Of a stretch of DNA of 64,000 nt, positions 58,101-64,000 are shown in pieces. The notes under the pieces were generated by a model. It was given only the letters and a program-made list of their open reading frames with translations. It was not told the origin of the DNA and made no database searches. Position 1 is the stretch's first letter; every line of letters begins with the position of its first letter. A program made the translations under genes and the position numbers. The stretch comes from Undaria pinnatifida (Eukaryota > Sar > Phaeophyceae > Laminariales > Alariaceae): the NCBI GenBank assembly GCA_012845835.1, contig JABAKD010000002.1:2148501-2212500 (forward strand). Reading direction: 5' to 3'.

Positions 58101-61100
58101 CTGCACACTACCGCACAGTATTTCTGAGGTTTGAGGTTAACCTTATGGTTCCCCTTTTTTTTTCCAGCCGATCTTCCGTTTGAAACGCCGTTAACGCGGA
58201 AGAGCCTACCGATTCCGATTCTTCGCGACGGGCAGCCTGATCAGACCCCACGTACCTCCGGACTATGACAGATAGCTGCATCGGCGAAGCAAACCTGACA
58301 GCCTCCGTCCGTTTTCTCGCAATCTCTTGTCTGGCATGCCCTCTCGAGCAGCTGATCAGCGGAAACAAGGGGATGCGGTGCGAAAACTGCCCCAGCAGAG
58401 GCTGCTACAATTGCCCCATGTTCAGTGTCGGTAACAATCCGGAGTACGCCAAACGGAAGGTCAGTCCACGCCCTAGGCAACAGCCCCTGCCAGCATGATC
58501 TCATAAGGGTGGGTTTCCCCGCAGGCGTTTTCCAAGAGCAATTCTCCGCGGGATTTCTTCGATTTTGATGTCTTGCAGGGGTTTTGCATCGTTTATTTCT
58601 GCAACAGAATTCCTCAGTATGGTTGTCCGCTAGAGCTTTCAACCCGGCGTCCGCCAAACGGGAGGTTAGGATTTCGCACTATGGTTGTCCGCTAGAGCTT
58701 CAGCGCGGAGTATACGCCTAGCAGGAGGCCCGTTTACGGCCTCGGCTAGCGACGCGTTGTAGCTGCGGTGGGCCTATCACCTGATTTTTCCGGAGCAGCT
58801 CTGTTGATTTGACCCAAAACATTCGGTTTGAGAAATTTGGTGAGCAATCCCATAGGATACACGTAATGTAGGCATATAACAAAGACTGTCGTGACACACA
58901 AATGGGGGTTACTTACGTCCCGTCGTGTTTCGGCAGCCGCGCCACAATCGAATCTGAATGTCGTTGGACTCCACTCGATTTTGGAAGCGACCAGCATCGG
59001 CTGGAGCATCAAACGCCTTCGTGGTTGCTTGCGGAACCCCCACCACGTTCCGTATTGTTTTTTTATCAGACCATACCGAGCTTCGGATTATGTGGATCCC
59101 ACGAGGTTTTTCTTGAGTAGTCGTTGAGTTAATGAACCACGGATGCTAGAACTCACCCCCTGAGATTTTCCGCTCACGGAGCAGACGGATGTAGTGCCTG
59201 GTTCGCCCCCCCCCCCCCGCTCCCCCACCCCGTGTTTGGTGATTTGAAGCTGCCTTCCGTGACGAGAGCGTGCGCCCACAGTGCCCGAGTTCGCCTTGCA
59301 ATCGGTCGTTGATATGCAGCTCACTCTTCATGCGACTCTCCCGAGCACCTCACGGCGCTTCGGGCTTGGTGCTAAGCAAGCAAAGTCTGTCCGATCGTTG
59401 GAAACCCGTCGTGCCCTGTCCCGACATGTTCGTGAGATCCGACGGTCCATGGTATGGGTATATACCCCCTCCCCCCCTCCCGTTGGGCGTGCCTCCGTTG
59501 ATACCCGAGCCGGTCTAGCCTACGAAATACCAATCTTGGCTGAATTTATTGGATCGTTGATGTGTTCATTTTAATCTCGAAAAGGGGGTTGTTCACGTTT
59601 TTCCTCCCGGATTGATCGCTATCGACGAAAACAGCCTGGTTTTCGGAGGAAGTACCACCCGCGAAAGTTACGAGCTAAGGTACCAATCAGTAAACGGCCT
59701 TGCTCACCCATAGTGTTCGGCCAGGGATACGGTATTGTTGTATTATACCCCTTCCCCTTTTTTCTTCCTTTTGTTGCGGTCACTAGGATGGTTATCGAGT
59801 AAGATCATATTGTGCGGGGTGGAGAACCCTAACTCCGCGCAAGGGGAATGATTGCATCGCGTAGTGTGAATATGGTAAAGCACCAACGAGGCAATTATAT
59901 GTGATACCCATTGCTGTCTCTGGAGTGGCCACACCAGAAAACAAAGTATAACTCATTGGTGCTGTCATTCATAAGCAAGAAAGTAGGCACAAGGTGCCGA
60001 AGACATTATTACAAGCGGCTCTTGGAAGGGTGCAGTTACAAGGATGCAGTTCACGCTTCATGCGACTCGCCGAACACCTCACGGCGCTTCGCGCTTGGTG
60101 CAAGCAATATCTGCCTGGTTGGTGAAAACCCGACGTGCCCCGTCCCGGCATCGTAGGGATGCGAGGGCCTATGGTCATACAACTACGGCCACCACAAACT
60201 GAGTACACCCCCCCCGTTTTCCCCACTGTAGGCAGGATGTCTTGGATACCTTTTCACTTCCGAGTTTCGGTCACCCGCGCGAAAGGTTCCGTTTCTTACT
60301 GAAAGCGTGGGCGAAAACATTCTTTGTTTGGCGCACGACAAGGAAACAGTAACGCGACGGTGGATGCGGTATGTCAAAACCGAAAAAAAAAATAGGCCCT
60401 AAAAATGTGTCCTACGTTGCCTGCATCGTCGGTGTGCGAGGACCAACTACAAATAGTGGGGGTCGCCCAGTAAGGCGGTCTGAGGAAGGTGGGGTCCCGA
60501 TATACGGCGGTCAAATTCCCTGGGCGCAACTGGGGAATAGCACTCGAAGCTTGGAATGGATAGTGCGGCTTCCCCCCATAGGGCGGTCAAATTGCTCTCG
60601 CACGCCACCGCCTTTCTGGGGTACCCCTACTGTACCGCTATGCGTGACATAAGTACCCCCCCCCTCCCTGCGGTAGAGTATTCCAGTACAGTATAGCCTT
60701 CATGGTGTTCTCAATCGGCTTGATTTCGGTTCTCCTGTGTGGTGTCATTCGCAAGGTACTGGTGATTGTTGAAAACCCCGTGTGTGTCCCCTCCCCCCCA
60801 ACGAAAACAAAAAGCAAAGTCCGCGGGATTAGATTGCACATTTAAGCCTGGCGTAACTTCTGTACCGTGAACGAAAACCTGCTGTGGTGCTGTGGACAGT
60901 AGTGTTAGTGTATGCAACCCGATCGAGTGGGGATAGCTATGCACACGTCAGCTGGGAACCCAACGAAACCAAAAATTCCGGATGAAGTATTGGCCACCCG
61001 CACGTCGAAGATGACACTGAATACCGTGCATTTTTGACGGCAAGACGGTTTCTCGAAGCTACTGCACAGAAGAGGCCCCTCTATAATGCCGGTTGAGTAG

Positions 61101-62282
61101 TGCCGGTTGCCTGCTGTTGTGCCTGTGTAATTGATGGACTCAGACGGGAACAGCTAGTGCTGACAGTATGTGGAGTAGCGCTGATGACCGCTATAGTGCC
61201 GTTTTTTTGCGGCTCGCACATGCCGACCCTACAGAGGACCGCTGCTGTAGCAGGATATACCGCCGAAGGCCGCGGCTTAGTCTCGAAGTGACACCTTTTA
61301 CTATGCACCAGTAGGTGTTCGACAGCGGCGTCTTAACTCTGTTCTTACTGGTGAAGTGTTATACCCCGGTCGATTTCCAGGCGTTTTGTCTCCTCTTTGG
61401 GAACGCATTGCTAAAAGCTGTTGAGGGTTGACGCTCAACCCAATCTTGTTTTAACATTCCGTTCTACTCGTAGAAAAGATTAGGTGTCCCCTGCCTGCTT
61501 ACACACGTGCACTTTGTGTCATAGCAGCCATGTAGATACCAGGGCGTGATCTCTCCTTCCCCGGTATTCACGCCCCTTCCTCGTTCAACGCCCCCCGCGA
61601 TACGCTACTTGCTTATATTCTCTAGCCCGCCCCCTCCCCACCCCGCTCTCTGGCTGACGCGCACAGGCTTTTGTTTATTTTTTCACGGCTCGGCGGAGTT
61701 TGATTGTATTATGCAGGGTGGAGAACCTTGACTCTGCGCAAGGGGAATGATATCACGTAGTGTGCCCATGGCAAGGCACCCACGTTGCAGTTACATAAGA
61801 TACCCCGTTGATTATCTCTGGAAGTGGCCATACCAGAACAAAAGATTTTATTCGAAGTTGTCATCCATCCGCAAGAAAGTACGCACAAAGTGCCGAAGTC
61901 CGCTTCACGATTAGTTCTAAGGAGGATGCCGCTCACTCTTGATGCGACCCGCTGGACACCTCGCGGCGCTTCGTGGTTGGTGCACGCGATGCCTGTGTGG
62001 TCGGGGAACATGCTCTGTCGCGGTATTGTAGGTATGCGACTGTCTATGGTCATACGACTAGGGCTGTACATGACATGAGTACACCCCACCTCCGCTCTCT
62101 GGTCGCGGCGTGAGATTTGTTCCTTGTTTTTTTGCCCCTGCCGATGATTCGTGAATGTCCCCGTGTTTTTTCCTCCTTCGCGCGAAATGGTCGTTCAGGT
62201 GGAGAGGAAGCTGAAGAGGGAGGCGCGCATGAAGAAGGACCAAGAAGATCTGACGGGAGAGGTTCGAACCGCCGATCTGTGA
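39271..62282 (+). CDS. Plastid-targeted [4Fe-4S] ferredoxin-domain protein, nine exons
   Basis: Exons: 39271-39624, 46432-46539, 49401-49549, 50906-51102, 51949-52129, 55009-55141, 56724-56879, 58352-58459 and 62199-62282, with GT/AG borders and matching phases; about 489 residues. Residues 1-50 form a bipartite presequence with a hydrophobic core, then VHGFVVP, where the Phe is typical of complex-plastid import. An acidic region and helical linker follow. A ferredoxin fold has C339, C342, C345 and C382-Pro as the likely cluster ligands (CIGCTHC, then TCPVDC). A tail motif CENCPSRGCYNCPMF adds four cysteines. The domain resembles that of land-plant chloroplast DnaJ-ferredoxin proteins (DJC76/77/82), but no HPD J domain is visible. 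An electron-transfer or redox-sensing role in the plastid is inferred. An upstream ATG at 39226 is possible but would put charged residues before the signal core. Confidence 0.8.
40209..40290. repeat. 82-bp near-perfect hairpin
   Basis: The left arm is AGGGCGCTATGTACCGTACG and on to GATTGC. The right arm is GCAATCTGTAGTTCCGCACG and on to AGCGCCCT. Arms are about 37 nt with few mismatches around a 7-nt loop. It is in intron 1 of the plastid gene. Confidence 0.75.
40832..40892 (+). mobile_element. Solo LINE 3' end with CAA tail
   Basis: The sequence contains GTGACCACGGACTC, then GAGTTAATGTGAGAAAAC and five CAA units. It matches the last 50 bp of the intact LINE and nothing further upstream. 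It is probably a very short, 5'-truncated insertion in intron 1 of the plastid gene. Confidence 0.6.
41983..42062 (+). repeat. Family C short repeat; others at 49,021-49,085 (+) and 57,015-57,095 (-)
   Basis: All three share TTAACGCCTT, GGAAACCC (or GGAACCCC), and a TACTTG(G/A)AGT(T/G)AGC-like end. They lie in different introns of the plastid gene. Confidence 0.45.
42311..42339 (+). repeat. Poly-A run of about 29
   Basis: A single long A tract. The 170 bp upstream shows no recognisable RNA or gene, so a retroposed origin cannot be shown. Confidence 0.8.
42622..42815 (+). repeat. Family B repeat
   Basis: Contains CTCCAGCTGTGAGATCGAAT through GGTCAACAGGGTGATCTCAG and CTGAGGGGGACAAAAAG. It lies in intron 1 of the plastid gene. 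Confidence 0.65.
43691..45365. mobile_element. Foldback element with about 0.6-kb terminal inverted repeats
   Basis: The left arm starts AACATTATTACAAGGGCAAC and extends to about 44,300. The right arm mirrors it and ends GTTGCCCTTGTAATAATGTT. The arms are highly similar, including CGGCCGCGGGAGGCACTCGC and the 80-codon mirrored reading frames. The unique centre is about 450 bp. It lies in intron 1 of the plastid gene, directly beside a family B variant. No transposase is visible, so it is probably non-autonomous. Confidence 0.85.
44622..44810 (+). other. Signal-peptide-like ORF in the foldback centre
   Basis: An ATG opens MPAFTRLSVVLAVAVCLLLS, then ARCWS. This is a textbook signal peptide: short basic n-region, long hydrophobic core, and a small residue before the cut. 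About 60 codons remain open, but the distal part is low-complexity. It could be an exon captured by the element or chance. No downstream exon was identified. Confidence 0.35.
46432..46539 (+). CDS. Exon 2: acidic then Lys/Pro linker
   Basis: The exon has 36 codons, phase 0 at both ends, with acceptor CCCCTGCTCAG and donor GAGGAG|GTAAGC. It encodes NIYDDELSGYDEEDDMGMG followed by a Lys/Pro-rich stretch. It continues the acidic character of the exon 1 end. The preceding intron is 6.8 kb and contains the foldback element. Confidence 0.75.
46540..49020. other. Intron 2, mostly featureless
   Basis: Apart from the family B variant at 48.1 kb and a CGACTC/GACCCG-rich stretch at 47,750-47,910, no element or gene is visible. 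A 22-base C run lies at about 48,848-48,869. Confidence 0.5.
48118..48240 (-). repeat. Family B variant; related copy at 43,572-43,690
   Basis: In reverse orientation it reads CAGCTGTGAGATCGAC, AATTTAGGGTCGATACTC, GCAAGCTGCGCGATACACCG and GTCCTGACGG. The 43.6-kb copy shares the distinctive AATTTAGGGTCAATACTC and lies directly left of the foldback element. Confidence 0.6.
49145..49345 (+). repeat. Family D repeat copy 1
   Basis: Contains CGGCGCTTTGCGCTTGGTGC, GTCTGGCTGGTCGGTGAAAA, GTGCGAGGGTCCGTGGCCAT and GCATGAAATGAG. It is in intron 2 of the plastid gene, 50 bp before exon 3. Confidence 0.65.
49401..49549 (+). CDS. Exon 3
   Basis: The acceptor is CCCGATTCCAG and the donor GGAAT|GTGAGA, exit phase 2. 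It encodes a helical segment (REENVILELATAAQEVADSL-like) and an acidic, Pro-containing end (APEDPDDLG). The split ATG codon is completed by the first base of exon 4. Confidence 0.75.
50410..50600 (+). repeat. Family D repeat copy 2, poly-C end
   Basis: Shares CACCTCACGGTGCTTCGCAC, GGATGCGAGGGTCTGTGGCC and ATGAAATGAGTACACCCCCC. It is followed by about 100 bp of C-rich DNA. Confidence 0.7.
50906..51102 (+). CDS. Exon 4
   Basis: The exon enters in phase 2 and leaves in phase 1 at ATGG|GTGAGA. The acceptor AACTTCTAAAG is weak, but it is the only one giving the right phase. The product is a Met/Ala/Glu-rich helix (MQGAEQIFEMERMAAKDMQ). The first ten codons (VSGTITPA) have sequence relatives in the upstream intron at about 50,314-50,349 and 49,868-49,908. 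Confidence 0.7.
51281..51327 (+). mobile_element. Solo LINE 3' end, decayed tail
   Basis: The sequence contains GTGATCACGGACTCC and GAGTTAATGTGAGAAC, the same terminal motif as the LINE, but the CAA tail is interrupted. It lies in intron 4 of the plastid gene. Confidence 0.5.
51949..52129 (+). CDS. Exon 5
   Basis: The acceptor is ATCGCCACAG in phase 1 and the donor GACCG|GTCAGT, exit phase 2. It encodes DPTGAPQSKAEQAAARTLQA and a following helical linker ending DEKGDPYAD. The GTT/GGT array of the intron starts immediately after the donor, so the donor context is close to simple sequence. Confidence 0.8.
52133..52400. repeat. GTT/GGT array directly after exon 5 donor
   Basis: GTT and GGT triplets, partly as GGTGTT hexamers, start about four bases after the splice junction. 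Confidence 0.9.
52740..54665. repeat. CTG-rich intron segment
   Basis: Clusters of CTG triplets occur at about 52,745, 52,805, 53,060, 53,850, 54,465 and 54,600-54,660. Similar clusters occur at 14,950-15,055 and near 15,715-15,855. Confidence 0.7.
54700..54925. repeat. 15-bp CTCCTCCTCCCTTTC array before exon 6
   Basis: About fifteen units of CCCTTTCCTCCTCCT. They form an exceptional pyrimidine tract 80-300 bp upstream of the exon 6 acceptor. Confidence 0.9.
55009..55141 (+). CDS. Exon 6: ferredoxin domain, first three cluster cysteines
   Basis: The acceptor is TTTTCCTGGTCAG in phase 2 and the donor GAGGCG|GTGAGT in phase 0. It encodes FVYVDEYTCIGCTHCSHTAP, then a Phe-Phe and acidic loop up to GRDTEEA. 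The three Cys in C-x2-C-x2-C spacing are the standard [4Fe-4S] ligands; the fourth is in exon 7. Confidence 0.9.
55405..56010. repeat. Degenerate minisatellite with palindromic core
   Basis: Units of about 28-45 bp. The first two contain CACCTTGTGGCAAGGTGGGA, which is self-complementary. Later units keep TTGTGGCAA or GTTGCTAC between runs of G or C. Confidence 0.75.
56320..56530. repeat. CAACCG and CCCCCA arrays
   Basis: Hexamer-like ACCGCAACCACA repeats pass into ACCCCC/CACCCC repeats. They lie in intron 6, about 190 bp before exon 7. Confidence 0.85.
56724..56879 (+). CDS. Exon 7: end of ferredoxin domain
   Basis: The acceptor is CCCCAACAG in phase 0. It encodes VRDAILTCPVDCIHYVDWPE and a charged helix, supplying the fourth ligand in TCPVDC. 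The donor is taken as CAGCAG|GTGATC (phase 0). An alternative end at 56892 (TCGG|GTCTGG, phase 1) would join in phase to an open stretch starting at 58168. Confidence 0.85.
57241..57515. repeat. GGTCT pentanucleotide microsatellite
   Basis: About 50 almost perfect TCTGG units, with interruptions only at the ends. They are in intron 7. The five-base period leaves all six frames open over most of the array, giving spurious DQTRP/WSGLV-type reading frames. Confidence 0.97.
58352..58459 (+). CDS. Exon 8: four-cysteine tail motif (5' border uncertain)
   Basis: The donor is CGGAAG|GTCAGT in phase 0. The coding end is CENCPSRGCYNCPMF then GNNPEYAKRK, and it joins naturally to the Lys/Arg-rich last exon. 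The 5' border is set at the acceptor CTCTCGAGCAG (phase 0). In a second model, exon 8 is split: 58168-58251 (LPFETPLTRKSLPIPILRDG) plus 58302-58459 around a 50-nt intron, joined to the longer exon 7. I cannot decide between the two. Confidence 0.65.
59308..59475 (+). repeat. Family D repeat copy 3
   Basis: Shares CTCACTCTTCATGCGACTC, CACCTCACGGCGCTTCGGGC and GGAAACCCGTCG. It ends in ATATACCCCCTCCCCCC. Confidence 0.65.
59815..60212 (+). repeat. Family D repeat copy 4, long form
   Basis: A long form of about 400 bp, starting GGAGAACCCTAACTCCGCGC. The shared 3' part (CACCTCACGGCGCTTCGCGC, TCGTAGGGATGCGAGGGCC) ends ACTGAGTACACCCCCCC. Confidence 0.75.
61720..62092 (+). repeat. Family D repeat copy 5, long form
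   Basis: Aligns over its whole length with the 59.8-kb copy, starting GGAGAACCTTGACTCTGCGC and ending GACATGAGTACACCCC. It ends about 105 bp before exon 9. Confidence 0.75.
62199..62282 (+). CDS. Exon 9: basic C-terminus and stop
   Basis: The acceptor is TGGTCGTTCAG in phase 0. There are 27 codons and a TGA. It encodes VERKLKREARMKKDQEDLTG and a short end. The Lys/Arg-rich helix continues the end of exon 8. The following DNA is tandem-repeat, so nothing further is expected of this gene. Confidence 0.75.
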   Translation: MERKLKREARMKKDQEDLTGEVRTADL

Positions 62283-62439
62283 TGGGTCTGACGTTTGGCC
62301 CGTGATTTTCTTTCCTGAGTTAAGTGTCATGCGATACGATTACAGGTGACACGGTTCGTGGGGGATGGTTGTTTTCGTTGAGAGTCAAGACCCATCGCGA
62401 CGTTCGACTCGCCGGCCTGTTATTTGATTTATGTCCGCG

Positions 62440-63190
62440 AGTAGACAGGTGGCGCGGTTGTCGACATGATTGGTTCTTTGAGACTCGCTGACCTCGGCCT
62501 AATATTGCGCCCGCGATATACCGAGAGAGGTGGCGCGGTTGCTGACATGGTTGGTTCGTTGAAACGCATCGAGCGGACCGTTTTCGCCCGAACTACGATT
62601 GCTCCTATTGGTTTGTGTGGGCGGCACGAGAGGGCGTGGCACGGCTGTTTGACGTGGTCTCGTGTCAGCGGTACGAATACAGGCGGCACCGCTGCTGACA
62701 TGATTGTTTTGAAGATTTCCATCGACCGTTTTTTTTTATATATTTCTTCCGAGGTAACTGGAAAACTGGTCCGGTTGTCGCCATTTTTTGGTTTTAAGCC
62801 ATCGAGGTGTTCGAGGCGCCGACCTGTGATCGGTCTAAACTTTGAACGGCGTCACGGCTGCTTTCATGGTGTAGGGTCTGCGACATGAGTCGGGGTGGCC
62901 CGATTGCTGATGCGGTTGTCTTTTTGAGACTAATCGACTGCGTGTAAATTTTGTGTCCGCAGCACGAGGAAGGTGGAACGGTTGTTGACATGGTTGATTT
63001 GTTGAGGCCCATCGTGGCGCGGTTGCTGATGTGGTTGGTTCGTTGAGACCCATGATGGCCCAGCTGCGAACATGGTTCGTTCGTCGAAACCCATCGCGGC
63101 ACGGCTTATGCCATGATGTGGCTGGTCAAACCCGCTCTTCGTGTGCTTGCTGACATACTTTTTTGTTGAAACCGGTCCACCGCGCGAAAA
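62440..63190. repeat. Degenerate tandem repeat 3' of the plastid gene
   Basis: Units contain GGTGGCGCGGTTGCTGACAT and GGTTGGTTCGTTGAGACCC. Spacing is about 80 bp on the left and 42 bp at 62,970-63,110. The minus strand stays open over parts and reads as repeated NEPTMSATAPP-like sequence. Confidence 0.75.
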
Positions 63191-63194
63191 GTGG

Positions 63195-64000
63195 TCTGGA
63201 ACGATTCTTATTGTGATTGGTTCGAAATTTGAATGGTTATGACTGTCTCGAAGCCTGAACGATTTTGAAATTTTGAACGACTGTGGTTGGTTCAAAACTT
63301 GAGCTGTTGATTGGTTGATATCTTGAACGGATATGATTCCAATATTGAACGATTTTAATTGGGGTCTGAACTCGTGTTGATTCGTCGATCGGGCTGGTTG
63401 ATGAGCATATTAGTGTTGGTGTTGATTGCTCGGACGCGATTCAGAGAGTTAGTCGATTGCAAGTATATAAGGGCCTCAATGGGCTGGTCTGTCATTTGCA
63501 CTCAGTGAGTTATGGGTTACGAGTATTGATACAGGTCTGTGATTAGCTGGTCGGTGCGTGGTACGTTTAGATCGATCGACCAGCTGCTACATTAGCTGTT
63601 CACGGACAAGTTTACTTCATGCGACTACACAAAAATTGTAGTAGAGACTTGTTGGCCTGACTGAAACGATCTTCTACTGCGTATCGGTAAACAATCATCA
63701 ATCGATTTGCATATTCGTCGATCGGCAGCAGTTGAGCAGTTGGCGGAATCATCAATCGTCGTTCGATGTCGGTAGTAAGTTACCGGTTGGTGGGCCATTT
63801 TTGTCGATCGGTAGCGTGGTCGAACGATCGACCGCGCCCAAGGATGGCGGTATGGACGTGCGCGTTAAAAACCTTGGAGGAGCCGATGCAACCAACCCCC
63901 TTGGTTCCACAAGCAATTAATTGCACGCAACCGCAGTGAGCACGCGTTTGCTTGCGCGATACATGCATCCGCCGTCGTTATCCGGCTCGCGAGGCACATT
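63195..64000. other. No supported gene
   Basis: Short diverged repeats around TTGAACGATTTTGA-like words run to about 63,370, followed by sequence with many ATCGATCG-type words. No coding region was recognised. Confidence 0.4.

Overview
The window looks like nuclear DNA of a photosynthetic stramenopile, most likely a brown alga. The evidence: phase-consistent GT-AG introns of up to about 7 kb; a plastid-targeting presequence with the conserved Phe of secondary red-algal plastids; WSC domains in a multi-exon gene; TTAGGG-type telomere-like tracts; many CTG/CAG runs; and a LINE with an uninterrupted 1,264-residue reading frame. There is no bacterial gene organisation. Species cannot be fixed from the sequence alone.

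Left part (0.4 to about 14.5 kb, minus strand): an exon-poor gene encoding an extracellular-type protein that ends in WSC domains. Eleven short exons can be placed, and most flanking junctions agree in phase. The 3' end runs off the left edge and the 5' end is not found. Its introns hold MITE-like elements (family A, 4-bp target duplications), a palindromic repeat (family F), and a complete LINE at 7.55-12.17 kb. From 14.5 to 32 kb there is mainly repeat DNA (families A, B, E, F), an inverted pair of repeats carrying telomere-like tracts near 25 kb, and a few coding-like segments that could not be assembled.

Middle (32-38.5 kb): the first exon of a small minus-strand gene lies between two related minisatellite blocks. 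It is followed by a decayed plus-strand LINE relic and then a 5'-truncated second copy of the intact LINE, whose in-frame G-rich tract is expanded to over 400 bp.

Right part (39.2-62.3 kb, plus strand): one plastid-targeted [4Fe-4S] ferredoxin-domain protein of about 490 residues, built from nine exons over 23 kb. Six of its eight introns join in matching phase without ambiguity; the joins around exon 8 have two possible models. The domain resembles the ferredoxin part of chloroplast DnaJ-ferredoxin proteins, but no J domain is visible. Its introns carry a 1.67-kb foldback element whose unique centre encodes a signal-peptide-like ORF, poly-C-ended family D repeats, and several long simple-sequence arrays, some directly against splice sites. 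The last 1.7 kb is tandem-repeat and featureless DNA.
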